A stretch of 64,000 bases of DNA from Companilactobacillus nantensis DSM 16982 (lineage in GTDB: Bacteria; Bacillota; Bacilli; Lactobacillales; Lactobacillaceae). Made by a program: the position numbers and the translations under genes. The notes under the pieces were generated by a model. The model did no database searches. It saw nothing but the letters and a program-made list of their open reading frames with translations, and was not told the DNA's origin. Below, in pieces: positions 1 through 8,685 of this stretch. Location of the stretch: the NCBI RefSeq assembly GCF_001435815.1, contig NZ_AZFV01000011.1, forward strand, positions 1 to 64,000. The letters are read 5' to 3'. The stretch's first letter is position 1. Every line of letters starts with the position of its first letter.

Positions 1-21
1 GAGTTATGTCACAGCCCCTTT

Positions 22-1002
22 TTATATGGTGGTTGCTCCAGTAATCAACTTAACTGGCAACGTATAATTACTTTCTAATTTACAATCAGGATCATCAATT
101 CGTTTTAACAACAAATCAATCATCATTGTGACAATATCAGAAATTGGCTGCATGATTGTCGTTAACTCAGGGTGATAATTTTGGATAAAGTTTGTACCAT
201 CATAACCAATTAGTTTTAAATCTTCTGGAATTTTAATATCTAACTCTTTGGCTTGTTGCATTACTAGCAAAGCTGTCAGATCATCAGTACAGAAGATCCC
301 GTCAGCATCCCTCTTAGCTAACAGTTCTTTAATTTTCAATCCTTTAATATTAGGTGATGAACTAAATGGTATTTCTAACAATTTAAAATCCAAATTTTGA
401 CGATTTAATACTTCTTGAAAACCGCTTAGACGATTGTTAGTCGGACTATTAGGACGATTGGCTCCAGTGATAATTTGCAGTTTTTTACTACCAGCAGCCA
501 GCAATGATAAAGCAGCTAGTTGCCCACCGTGATAATTATCAGAACTGACAATTGGAATATTCTCTGACAAGTAACGGTCAAATGAAATAATCGGCAATCC
601 AACTTTTTGATATTCCTCAATATTCAAATTATGTGAGCCAGCAATAATTCCATCAACTCGATTAGCCATTAGCATTCTTAGATATGCTCGTTCCTTTTCA
701 GCATCATTTCCCGCATTACAAAGAATTATTCGAAATCCCTTTTTGAACAGTTGGTCTTCGATTTCTTGTACCATCTGTCCAAAGAATGGATTTCCAACAC
801 CTGGCAAAATAATTCCAATCAATTGAGTCTTCTTGCCCTTCAAAGAACGTGCCAAACTATTTGGTTGATAATTAAGTTCCTTCATAGCCGCAAAAACTTT
901 TGTTTTAGTCTTCTCTGACAGAGAACCATAATTATTAATTACCCTTGAGACAGTTGTTGCCGAAACTCCAGCCATCTTTGCAATATCGTCTAATGTTGCC
1001 AT
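22..1002 (-). CDS. scrR: Sucrose operon repressor, LacI family (ScrR-like)
   Basis: A 326-residue LacI/GalR regulator. The N-terminal helix-turn-helix and hinge are clear (residues 3-24, TLDDIAKMAGVSATTVSRVI), followed by a periplasmic-binding-protein-like effector domain that runs to the C terminus with no truncation. It is read 11 nt after the sucrose-6-phosphate hydrolase gene, with the Shine-Dalgarno GAGGT inside that spacer, so it is the second gene of a scrB-scrR operon divergent from the sucrose PTS gene. By family and context it should bind the palindromes between scrB and scrA and release them when sucrose, sucrose-6-phosphate or fructose is available; the effector itself is inferred. 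A generic LacI repressor is the only alternative. Confidence 0.9.
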   Translation of the reverse strand: MATLDDIAKMAGVSATTVSRVINNYGSLSEKTKTKVFAAMKELNYQPNSLARSLKGKKTQLIGIILPGVGNPFFGQMVQEIEDQLFKKGFRIILCNAGNDAEKERAYLRMLMANRVDGIIAGSHNLNIEEYQKVGLPIISFDRYLSENIPIVSSDNYHGGQLAALSLLAAGSKKLQIITGANRPNSPTNNRLSGFQEVLNRQNLDFKLLEIPFSSSPNIKGLKIKELLAKRDADGIFCTDDLTALLVMQQAKELDIKIPEDLKLIGYDGTNFIQNYHPELTTIMQPISDIVTMMIDLLLKRIDDPDCKLESNYTLPVKLITGATTI

Positions 1003-1013
1003 AACTTACCTCA

Positions 1014-2447
1014 TTAATAAATCTTCTCTAATTGGAACTTTTGCAATTGGACATTTTGCGATTCAACAAAGAATTGTCGTCCTTGTGGGAAAACTCGACC
1101 AGTAATTACTTTTTGTCCACCATTAATATATAGTTCAAAAACAGTATTATCAAAATATAATTCTGCGGTTATTGGCCCTTCCGTAACATTTGTCTCACGC
1201 TTTGTTCCATGGTCGACTGCCACAGCCACACCTGCATTTGTTCGATCTACTAATATCTTACCATTTGTTGTATCAAGCTGAATTTGTAATTCTTCACCAC
1301 AATCAGTTTTAACAGAAACTTGTCCACGCTGGTTGGCTTCCATATACATCGTTATTTTAGCCTGTGGTGTAATTTCTGAAGTATTAATTTCTATTTTTAT
1401 TAATTTGTCATTTTCCACTACTGGTAATTGATAAAGCTGATTATCCTCAAGATGTAGTTCCTTTACTAGACTATAACAATTAGCCCAGCCCTCAATATCG
1501 GATGGATATTCAGTATCTGGTAACCCAATCCAACTAACAGTTAATGCTCTTCCATCAGGAGCATTCAAAGCTTCGGTAGCGTAGACATCAAATCCATCGT
1601 CCAAATTTTTAATTTCTGAAGGATCAATGAATTGAAAATTATCCCAATCAAAATCTTTCCCCACAACGTAAGCATTAGGATAAATATTTTGGTGTTTCAA
1701 AACAGACTGTGCAATACCTTGTGGACAAAAAATCAAAACTGGTTGACCATCAACGAAAACTAAATTAGGACATTCAATCATATATCCCATTGGTTGGTCA
1801 GTAAATTTGAGTTCTGTTTTATATTGCCAAGGACCAGTCACCGCATTTGCTTGATAAACCAACACATGACCAGTATCGTCTTTTTTCCGTGCACCAATCA
1901 AACAATAATATGTACCATCATGCTTCAAGATTTGAGGATCTCGAAAATGATCAGTAAATCCGTTCTTCGGTTCTTCAATCAATGGCGTTGAAATTTTTGT
2001 TAACTCATTTTTAGCATTCATCCATGCACCATCTTGCTTAGGATGACGAACCCAATTTTCATCACGAACATTACCGGTATACATCAAGAAAAGTTGGTCT
2101 TCTACTGAAATAGCTGAACCTGAATAAGCGCCATGACTATCTTGTTCATCCCCTGGCAATAACAAAGGGCCATGATCTTGCCAAAGGACTAAATCGTCTG
2201 AAGTCAGATGCGTCCAATTCTTCAATCCATGAACTGGACCATAAGGAAATGATTGGTAAAACAAATGCCATTGACCGTTAAAATAAGAAAAACCATTAGG
2301 ATCGTTCAACAAGCCAGTCGATGGTTGAATATGATAGCCCAGTCTCCAATGAGATGTGGCTATTTTTTGTTTGATATCAATAATTTGTTGATTAGGCCAA
2401 TCTTCATATGGTAAATATCTTAACTTAGTTGTCCATTCTGTAATCAT
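1014..2447 (-). CDS. scrB: Sucrose-6-phosphate hydrolase (GH32)
   Basis: A 477-residue cytoplasmic beta-fructofuranosidase that splits sucrose-6-phosphate into glucose-6-phosphate and fructose. All three GH32 signatures are visible: NDPNG at 48-52 (Asp49 nucleophile), FRDP at 168-171 (transition-state Asp) and MIECPN with the acid/base Glu at about 225. The five-bladed propeller is followed by the usual C-terminal beta-sandwich. There is no signal peptide, which agrees with an intracellular phosphorylated substrate delivered by the PTS gene transcribed in the opposite direction. The gene heads a scrB-scrR operon. Confidence 0.95.
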   Translation of the reverse strand: MITEWTTKLRYLPYEDWPNQQIIDIKQKIATSHWRLGYHIQPSTGLLNDPNGFSYFNGQWHLFYQSFPYGPVHGLKNWTHLTSDDLVLWQDHGPLLLPGDEQDSHGAYSGSAISVEDQLFLMYTGNVRDENWVRHPKQDGAWMNAKNELTKISTPLIEEPKNGFTDHFRDPQILKHDGTYYCLIGARKKDDTGHVLVYQANAVTGPWQYKTELKFTDQPMGYMIECPNLVFVDGQPVLIFCPQGIAQSVLKHQNIYPNAYVVGKDFDWDNFQFIDPSEIKNLDDGFDVYATEALNAPDGRALTVSWIGLPDTEYPSDIEGWANCYSLVKELHLEDNQLYQLPVVENDKLIKIEINTSEITPQAKITMYMEANQRGQVSVKTDCGEELQIQLDTTNGKILVDRTNAGVAVAVDHGTKRETNVTEGPITAELYFDNTVFELYINGGQKVITGRVFPQGRQFFVESQNVQLQKFQLEKIY

Positions 2448-2479
2448 TTGCTTAACTCATACTTTCTTTGATTGACTGT

Positions 2480-2520
2480 ATTGTAACTTCTTTAACAGCT
2501 AATTGTCAAACGTATAACAA
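2480..2520 (-). promoter_or_regulatory. scrB promoter with overlapping operator
   Basis: Read on the minus strand, TTGACA (2509-2504) is followed after 18 nt by TACAAT (2485-2480). The -35 lies inside an imperfect palindrome, TTGTCAAACGTATAACAA (2503-2520), whose left half is identical to the perfect palindrome in front of scrA. A repressor on this site would block scrB; that ScrR is the ligand is inferred from position. Confidence 0.65.
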
Positions 2521-2580
2521 TTATTCAATTCTACCATTATCAGTACGTTAACCGATTACAAAAAGAAATACTATTTTGTT

Positions 2581-2640
2581 TTGTCAAACGTTTGACAATT
2601 ATAAAAAAGCATGTATTATTAAGTTATCGAAACGCTTACA
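2581..2640 (+). promoter_or_regulatory. scrA promoter, palindromic operator and cre-like site
   Basis: A perfect 18-bp palindrome TTGTCAAACGTTTGACAA (2581-2598) contains the -35 TTGACA (2592-2597); TATTAT (2614-2619) follows after 16 nt. Downstream, TCGAAACGCTTACA (2627-2640) matches the CcpA cre consensus at 12 of 14 positions. The layout implies specific repression plus catabolite repression of sucrose uptake. Protein assignments are inferred. Confidence 0.7.
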
Positions 2641-2662
2641 TTTGATTTTGGAGGGGAATAAT

Positions 2663-4618
2663 ATGAATCATGAACAAGTTGCGGATCGAGTTATTCAATA
2701 TATAGGTCGCGACAATTTAATTGCTGCCGCCCACTGTGCAACTCGATTAAGATTAGTTGTTAAAGATGAAAAGAAAATTGACCAAACTGGTCTTGATAAT
2801 GATGCTGACGTTAAAGGTACTTTCAGTATTAATGGTCAGTATCAAATCATTATCGGACCCGGAGATGTCGACAAAGTTTACGACTTTTTAATTCAAAAGA
2901 CTGGTCTCAAAGGTGTTACGCCTGATGATTTAAAGAATCTAGCTTCTAACGGTAAAAAGACGAATCCAATAATGGCTTTCGTTAAAGTTCTTTCTGATAT
3001 TTTTGTTCCATTAATTCCAGCCTTAGTTGCTGGTGGTTTATTGATGGCTTTGAACAACGTTTTAACATCACCAAATTTATTTGGCTCATTGTCTGTCGTT
3101 CAAATGTACCCTGGTATGAAAGGTGTTGCTGAACTAATTAACTTATTAGCCTCTGCCCCATTTGCATTCATGCCCGTATTAATCGGTTTCTCAGCCACAA
3201 AACGTTTTGGTGGTAATCCTTATCTTGGTGCCGCTATTGGTATGGCTATGGTTATGCCTGCTTTGGTCAATGGGTATGATGTTGCTAACGTCATGGCTGC
3301 TGGAAAAATGACCTACTGGAATGTTTTTGGTATCAAAGTTGCTCAAGCTGGTTATCAAGGCCAAGTTCTACCAGTCTTAGTAGTTGCTTGGATTTTAGCA
3401 AACATTGAAAAATGGCTCCACAAACGGATGCCTGCTACACTCGATTTCATTTTCACACCATTAATTGCTGTTATTATAACTGGTCTTCTAACATTTATCG
3501 GTGTTGGACCAATTATGAGAATCGTTTCTGACGGTTTAACTAACGGAATTGTTTGGCTCTACAACACAACAGGTTTTATCGGTACAGCTGTATTTGGTAC
3601 TTTCTACTCACCTATTGTTATTACTGGTTTGCACCAAAGTTTCCCAGCTATCGAAACACAATTGTTAACTAACATTGCTAAAACCGGTGGTGACTTCTTC
3701 TTCCCAATCGCTTCAATGGCTAATGCTGCTCAAGGTGCTGCTTGTCTAGCTATCTTCTTTATTTCCAAAGATGAAAAGCAAAAAGGACTCGCCTCGTCAG
3801 CTGGACTTTCAGCCTTACTTGGTATTACAGAACCCGCAATCTTCGGTGTTAATTTGAAACTTCGTTATCCGTTCATTTGTGCCATGATTGCTTCTGGTAT
3901 CGCATGTATCTTTATCGGTATTTTCCACGTGCTATCTAGTGCTATGGGTGCTGCCGGTATTATCGGATTTATTTCTTTCCCACCTAAGTATTACTTACCA
4001 TTCTTTATCAGTATCGCCATTAGTATCGCTTTAGGATTTATTTTGACATATGTTTACGGTATGAAATTTGACAAAGTTACTACTGCTAAGCCAGTTGTTA
4101 AAAATGATGACAAAATCATCGACGTTGCTGATGAAATGATTGCTGCTCCTGTATCGGGTGAATTAATCAATTTATCAGACGTTAATGATCAAGTTTTCTC
4201 TGCTGAGATTATGGGTAAAGGTGCTGCTATCAAACCTAATGATGGTAAAGTTTACGCTGTGGCTGATGGTACATTAACCGTTGCGTATGAAACAAAACAT
4301 GCTTACGGAATTAAAACAACCGATGGTGCTGAAATTTTGATTCACCTAGGACTTGATACAGTTAACTTAAAAGGTCAATACTTTACAACGAATGTCAAAC
4401 AAGGTGACCAAGTTAAAAAAGGCGATCTACTTGGAACTTTCGATATTGCTAAACTTAAAGAAGCCGGATATGACACAACTGTTATGGTTGTTGTAACTAA
4501 CACGATGTCTTACGGTGATGTCGATAAACTCAACAAGGATAAAATTAAAGCAGGCGATGACATCGTTGCTTTAACAGAATTGACACCTGATTATTCAGCT
4601 GCCGCTGCCAATATTTAA
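2663..4618 (+). CDS. scrA: Sucrose-specific PTS transporter, fused EIIBCA
   Basis: A 651-residue phosphotransferase permease that imports sucrose as sucrose-6-phosphate. Domain order is EIIB (1-85, phosphorylated Cys25 in [10 protein letters not shown]), membrane EIIC (about 105-460, many hydrophobic segments) and a C-terminal EIIA of the glucose type (about 500-651, phosphorylated His561 in EILIHLGLD). The start is ATG 2663 behind GGAGGGG; the frame is open further upstream but that part overlaps the promoter and operator. It is divergent from scrB-scrR and ends at a strong terminator. A related beta-glucoside or trehalose specificity is less likely given the neighbours. Confidence 0.93.
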   Translation: MNHEQVADRVIQYIGRDNLIAAAHCATRLRLVVKDEKKIDQTGLDNDADVKGTFSINGQYQIIIGPGDVDKVYDFLIQKTGLKGVTPDDLKNLASNGKKTNPIMAFVKVLSDIFVPLIPALVAGGLLMALNNVLTSPNLFGSLSVVQMYPGMKGVAELINLLASAPFAFMPVLIGFSATKRFGGNPYLGAAIGMAMVMPALVNGYDVANVMAAGKMTYWNVFGIKVAQAGYQGQVLPVLVVAWILANIEKWLHKRMPATLDFIFTPLIAVIITGLLTFIGVGPIMRIVSDGLTNGIVWLYNTTGFIGTAVFGTFYSPIVITGLHQSFPAIETQLLTNIAKTGGDFFFPIASMANAAQGAACLAIFFISKDEKQKGLASSAGLSALLGITEPAIFGVNLKLRYPFICAMIASGIACIFIGIFHVLSSAMGAAGIIGFISFPPKYYLPFFISIAISIALGFILTYVYGMKFDKVTTAKPVVKNDDKIIDVADEMIAAPVSGELINLSDVNDQVFSAEIMGKGAAIKPNDGKVYAVADGTLTVAYETKHAYGIKTTDGAEILIHLGLDTVNLKGQYFTTNVKQGDQVKKGDLLGTFDIAKLKEAGYDTTVMVVVTNTMSYGDVDKLNKDKIKAGDDIVALTELTPDYSAAAANI

Positions 4619-4644
4619 ATTTTGCTTCCCCTTCATAATCAATT

Positions 4645-4681
4645 AAAAAAACTGCCTAGTGATTTCACTAAGCAGTTTTTT
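4645..4681. terminator. Bidirectional intrinsic terminator
   Basis: The stem AACTGC-CTAGTGA / TCACTA-AGCAGTT is flanked by an A run on the left and a T run on the right, so it can stop both scrA (plus) and the convergent GntR gene (minus). Confidence 0.85.
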
Positions 4682-4701
4682 GGTCCGTAATTTAATAAAC
4701 T

Positions 4702-5412
4702 TTAGTCTTCAATATTATGCCTAACATGATAAGCAAATTCATCACTCCGAGCCGTACTCAAAGTAAATTCAATTAATTGTTTTTTCAAATCATAAGTTTT
4801 CCGTTTCAACAATAAACAAGGCATCCCTTCAGGCAATCCCATAACTTTACTGTCAGAGTCCCCAATAACACCTGATGAAAAATATTCGTCCGCATAACTA
4901 ATATTCTCTTGGAAATCTTTTTCAAAAGTATCGTATAGCGATTTATTATGTAACATTTCTTCGGTTAAAGTCGGAAAAAACTTTAATGGCAAATAAGTTC
5001 GTTCAAACATCATTGGTTCATCATCTGCCAAACGTAGACGTTCAATTTGAATAATAAATTCACCGAACTCTAAATTCATATTATCAACAAAGTAAGCATT
5101 AACTTCCTTTTTCTCAAAGTTAATTATCTTAGTCGTTGGGACCTTTCCCAACAATTGCATTTGTTCACCAAATTTATAACTACTGCTGAGATCACTGTTT
5201 AAATTAGTCCGATTAACAAAAGTTCCTTTACCATGAATCCGCCTCACCAGCCCAATTGCTTCCAAATTTAACAGAGCTGCCCGAACGGTATTCCGTGAAA
5301 CCTCATATTCGTCAGCAAGTTGTCGTTCAGATGGTAATTTAGCATTGGCGGGTAAAGTTTCTAAGTAATCAGTCAAGTGATTTACTAATTGTTCTTGAAG
5401 GTTAATTTTCAT
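4702..5412 (-). CDS. GntR/HutC-family transcriptional regulator with UTRA domain
   Basis: A 236-residue regulator: winged helix near residues 15-72 (KLPSERQLADEYEVSRNTVR is the recognition region), then a UTRA ligand-binding domain (about 90-236, including FERTYLPLKFFP and LLLKRKTYD). The start is ATG 5412, preceded by AAAGGAAA; a longer frame to 5436 lacks a better ribosome site. HutC-type regulators usually sense sugar phosphates or amino-sugars. No obvious target operon adjoins it, because the next genes upstream belong to a separately terminated unit, so its regulon cannot be named from this window. Confidence 0.85.
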   Translation of the reverse strand: MKINLQEQLVNHLTDYLETLPANAKLPSERQLADEYEVSRNTVRAALLNLEAIGLVRRIHGKGTFVNRTNLNSDLSSSYKFGEQMQLLGKVPTTKIINFEKKEVNAYFVDNMNLEFGEFIIQIERLRLADDEPMMFERTYLPLKFFPTLTEEMLHNKSLYDTFEKDFQENISYADEYFSSGVIGDSDSKVMGLPEGMPCLLLKRKTYDLKKQLIEFTLSTARSDEFAYHVRHNIED

Positions 5413-5517
5413 AGAAAAATTTCCTTTCCAGTACATATAAACCTATTTTATGAATTGTCTAAAAGGCATGCAAACATTGAGACACTACATTTTGTCAATA
5501 TTTTTCTATAAAGAAAA

Positions 5518-5576
5518 AAGTCTTTTATAATTAACCAGACAAATTATTAATTCATCCAATAATTATAAAAGACCTT
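5518..5576 (-). terminator. Terminator of the degV-VOC unit
   Basis: Arms of about 17 nt (5518-5534 and 5559-5576, core AGGTCTTTTATAATTA) form a long AT-rich hairpin followed on the minus strand by TTTTTT. It lies just after the stop of the VOC gene. Confidence 0.7.
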
Positions 5577-5619
5577 TGAATTTTTAATATCATAAAACTA
5601 GTTAGTACCTGTATAACAT

Positions 5620-5973
5620 TTATTCTGCTTTTGCGACAACAAAATAATTACCTTCAGGATCTTGGAAATTAAATGTCAAAACACCATTAACTTCCGTAAT
5701 TTCCCCAGCACTAATCAATTCATCATGCAATTTGTCAAAGTCATTCGAGAAGAACATCAATGATGGAACGTTTTCAGCTACTTCTGGAGAATAAATTCTA
5801 ATATAATCACGTGGGAAAATTGATAACTCAACTTCACTGGAAATACCAACGATTACATTTTGATAGCCACCATTTAAGGTTTGACGAGCGACAACGTTAG
5901 CACCAAACTCTTCAGTCCAAAATTCAACACTCATATCAACGTCATCGACATAAATCATAATTCTAGTTTTCAT
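5620..5973 (-). CDS. VOC-family (glyoxalase/bleomycin-resistance fold) protein
   Basis: A 117-residue single-domain VOC protein. The N-terminal strand MKTRIMIYVDDVDMSVEFWTE and the closing FQDPEGNYFVV are typical of this fold. Candidate metal ligands are few and the substrate cannot be told from sequence. It overlaps the 3' end of the degV gene by 11 nt, so the two are translationally coupled. Confidence 0.8.
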   Translation of the reverse strand: MKTRIMIYVDDVDMSVEFWTEEFGANVVARQTLNGGYQNVIVGISSEVELSIFPRDYIRIYSPEVAENVPSLMFFSNDFDKLHDELISAGEITEVNGVLTFNFQDPEGNYFVVAKAE

Positions 5974-6832
5974 CTAATAACATATCCTTATCCCAGACAA
6001 CACCCATCGTTTTTTCGCCTGTATGAACACTAATAGCTGGTCCTAAATGACTCTTAGAAACACGAGCCTGTGCGAAATTGCTTTGGAAATCAGCTAACCA
6101 CTTGTCTTCCAACTCACGATTATTTGAGTCAACAACTGTAATGTGTAATTTCCAATCCGGATGGGCATCCGCATATTTTTGAATTTCTTTTTGAATCATC
6201 CGATAAGCCCGACGCATGGTTCTTTCTTTGCCAATTGCATAAATTTTACCGTCTTTAAAAGTCAAAAGAGGTTTAACATCTAACAAACTACCAATAATAG
6301 CAGAACGATTGCTCAAACGACCAGTACGACTCAAATGCTTCAAGTCGTTAACCGCAAAATAAATATCAGTTGAATCACGTAGCTCTTCTAGTTGCTTTAC
6401 AATTTCTTCGGGGTCAACATCCTTTTGTGCCAATGAACCAGCTAGCATTACCAAATCAGCTTCAGCAGCACTCGCAGCCATCGAGTCGAAAGGATAGACT
6501 TTAGCCTTGTCATAGTCTTTGACGAACATACGCAAATTGTCCATGAATGACGTAATTCCAAGTGATAAGTGAATCGAAATGATTGTATCGTAACCCTCAG
6601 CTACTAACCGATCATAAGCTTCCTGAATCTGTCCCATCGAAACTTGAGCTGTAGTTGGCAACTCAGGTTCATTGGCTAAATAATCATAAAATTTATCATC
6701 AGTTAATTCTTCAGTTTCCTTGTACTGCTTGTCGCCCAAAATAACGGTAATTGGTAAAACAGTAACGTTATACTTCTTGATTTGTTCAGGTGTTAAATAA
6801 GATGCTGTATCAGTAACCACTGCTATCTTCAT
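5963..6832 (-). CDS. DegV-family fatty-acid-binding protein
   Basis: A 289-residue DegV protein. It opens with KIAVVTDTASYL, and has the conserved TTAQVSMGQ segment near 60-68 and the ligand-pocket motif LKHLSRTGRLS near 163-173. Known members bind fatty acids and in Firmicutes feed the FakA kinase with exogenous fatty acids. The start has a strong GAGGAG site. It is the first gene of a two-gene unit with the VOC protein, and its promoter region faces the cloverleaf doublet and the gal operon. Confidence 0.9.
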   Translation of the reverse strand: MKIAVVTDTASYLTPEQIKKYNVTVLPITVILGDKQYKETEELTDDKFYDYLANEPELPTTAQVSMGQIQEAYDRLVAEGYDTIISIHLSLGITSFMDNLRMFVKDYDKAKVYPFDSMAASAAEADLVMLAGSLAQKDVDPEEIVKQLEELRDSTDIYFAVNDLKHLSRTGRLSNRSAIIGSLLDVKPLLTFKDGKIYAIGKERTMRRAYRMIQKEIQKYADAHPDWKLHITVVDSNNRELEDKWLADFQSNFAQARVSKSHLGPAISVHTGEKTMGVVWDKDMLLDEN

Positions 6833-6923
6833 TGTGTTCTCCTCTTTTTTCCGTTGCGGTTATCCATGCATATAATGATAACATTTTATTGAAATTATTA
6901 AATAAATAGGTTCAAAAGTTTGG

Positions 6924-7105
6924 GGGCGTCTACAGAGATGAGCAATAGTTACTGGCTGTGCGGACCGGCCTGAGCCAAGGTCTCAGACCTCGGTTTGAAG
7001 CCTTGCTGAAAAACGCAAGTCTCCAAACACGCCCGGTGGCGTTAGTGCTTTAGCACTTACGCCACTTTCACTGCCAGTAACTATTGCTCATCTCTTCCGA
7101 CTATT
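6924..7105 (-). repeat. Cloverleaf element 1 (reverse copy)
   Basis: A reverse-orientation member of the dispersed family. A perfect 23-bp outer stem (6935-6957 against 7073-7095) encloses hairpin 3 (GGCCTGAG/CTCAGACC, loop CCAAGGT), hairpin 2 and hairpin 1 (GTTAGTGC/GCACTTAC, loop TTTA). The left end GGGCGTCTAC deviates from the usual TGCCGYCTCC; the right end is CCGACTA. It sits between the divergent degV and galK genes and pairs with element 2. Confidence 0.9.
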
Positions 7106-7236
7106 TTTTCTATATTAATGTTCTCTACGTAATAAAATCCATTTTAATACTTCTAGTAAATTGCTAACACTTTATTAATCCGCTGATGAAAAACATAAAC
7201 TCCTGAATTAATCTTCGAAATAATATATATAATACC

Positions 7237-7418
7237 CTAGCCATCGAGTGCGAGAATTCTGGTCGCTGTGAAGGTGGCGTTAGGACTTTAGTCCTTACAC
7301 CATGGGACGAGTTTTGAAACTCGCGTATTTTGCGAGGTTCAAAATCGAGTTTCGAGACCGCTCTTTGGCTCGAAACGGTCCCCATAGCGACCAGAATTTC
7401 TCGCACCCGATGGCGGCA
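7237..7418 (+). repeat. Cloverleaf element 2 (forward copy)
   Basis: Forward copy, CTAGCC at the left and TGGCGGCA at the right. The outer arms are at 7249-7267 and 7386-7405 with one bulged base. Hairpin 1 is GTTAGGAC/GTCCTTAC. Hairpin 3 has the perfect stem GTTTCGAG/CTCGAAAC but an enlarged loop ACCGCTCTTTGG, seen in only two other copies. It forms an inverted doublet with element 1 across 131 bp of AT-rich sequence. Confidence 0.9.
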
Positions 7419-7446
7419 TTTTTTAATACCCCTTGTTTTAGCTCTT

Positions 7447-7460
7447 CGAAAGCGATATCA
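7447..7460 (+). promoter_or_regulatory. cre-like site upstream of galK
   Basis: CGAAAGCGATATCA matches the CcpA cre consensus at 13 of 14 positions and lies 40 nt before the galK start, between cloverleaf element 2 and the gene. It suggests carbon catabolite repression of the gal operon. Confidence 0.6.
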
Positions 7461-7500
7461 TTTTTGTTAAGTAAATATTTAGTAAAAATGGAGAATGGCT

Positions 7501-8685
7501 ATGGACACTAAGAAAGTTTTACAAGGTTATGAACTTATTTTTAACGAAACAGCTGAAAAACTATTTTTCTCACCTGGCAGAATTAATCTAATTGGTGAAC
7601 ACACTGACTATAATGGTGGGAATGTTTTCCCCTGTGCTATTAGTTTGGGAACTTACGCTGCTTTTGGTAACAGAGACGATCGAACAATTAAGATGTACTC
7701 TGCTAACCTACCCGATTCTGGTATTGTTTCTGTTTCATTAGACAGTCTTGAATATGATAAAGCTCGTGATTGGGCTAATTATCTTACGGGGATGATTTAT
7801 TTAATCACCAAAGCGGGTTACAAATTAGATCACGGTTTTAACATCTATGTTAATGGTAATTTACCTGATGGCGCTGGTTTATCATCGTCTGCTTCTATCG
7901 AATTATTGATGGGAAATATTTTAAATGATGTCTTTAAACTGGGAATCAATCAATTAGACCTTGTTAAAATGGGTCAACAAAACGAAAACAACTACATTGG
8001 TGTGAACTCCGGTATCATGGATGAATTTGCCGTTGGGATGGGTAAAAAGGATCAAGCTATCCTCCTAGATACCAATACAATGGAATACCACTATGCCCCA
8101 GTTGAGCTTGGTAACAACGTAATCGTCATTATGAATACTAACAAGCACCGTGCTTTAGCGGATTCAAAATACAATGAACGTCGCAGTCAATGTGAACAAG
8201 CTTTAGCTCTTCTCCAAACAAAATTAAATATTAAATCACTTGGTGACTTATCAATTGATGACTTTGACCGTAATTCTTACTTAATCAATGATGATATCTT
8301 GATTCGTCGCGCCCGTCATGCTGTCTTTGAAAATCAACGAACATTGAAAGCTATTAAGTATTTGAAAGAAAACAATCTGGTTGAATTTGGCAAATTAGTC
8401 AATGCCTCTCATATTTCACTCCATTACGATTATGAAGTGACCGGTGTCGAACTTGATACTTTAGTTGAAGCTGCTTGGCAACAACCTGGCGTACTTGGTG
8501 CCCGAATGGTTGGAGCAGGTTTTGGTGGCTGTGCGATTGCCTTTGTCGACAAGGATCAAATTGACGCTTTCCAAACAAATGTTGGGAAAATTTATCAAAA
8601 TAAAATTGGTTACGCCGCTGACTTCTATATTGCAGAAATCGCTGACGGACCTAGTGAAATTAAAATCTCTGAGGTGGAAAAATAA
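7501..8685 (+). CDS. galK: Galactokinase
   Basis: A 394-residue GHMP kinase that phosphorylates galactose at C1, the entry step of the Leloir pathway. The signature GEHTDYNGG is at 32-40 and the ATP loop LPDGAGLSSSA at 121-131; the C-terminal GGCAIAF motif is also present. ATG 7501 is chosen because TGGAGA sits 6-7 nt upstream; the in-frame ATG at 7495 overlaps that ribosome site. It is the first gene of galK-galT-galR, overlapping galT by one base. Confidence 0.95.
   Translation: MDTKKVLQGYELIFNETAEKLFFSPGRINLIGEHTDYNGGNVFPCAISLGTYAAFGNRDDRTIKMYSANLPDSGIVSVSLDSLEYDKARDWANYLTGMIYLITKAGYKLDHGFNIYVNGNLPDGAGLSSSASIELLMGNILNDVFKLGINQLDLVKMGQQNENNYIGVNSGIMDEFAVGMGKKDQAILLDTNTMEYHYAPVELGNNVIVIMNTNKHRALADSKYNERRSQCEQALALLQTKLNIKSLGDLSIDDFDRNSYLINDDILIRRARHAVFENQRTLKAIKYLKENNLVEFGKLVNASHISLHYDYEVTGVELDTLVEAAWQQPGVLGARMVGAGFGGCAIAFVDKDQIDAFQTNVGKIYQNKIGYAADFYIAEIADGPSEIKISEVEK

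Noticed and set aside
1794-1991. Open frames antisense to strong genes (scrB, galT, thiolase, tape measure and others)
   Set aside because: They follow the codon pattern of the opposite strand, have no ribosome sites and no family resemblance.
7164-7511. Short open frames inside the cloverleaf elements (also near 11,353-11,646, 20,649-20,888, 26,266-26,804, 33,044-33,241, 35,984-36,301)
   Set aside because: Similar peptides appear in several copies only because the DNA is repeated; they lack ribosome sites and follow hairpin sequence, not codon structure.
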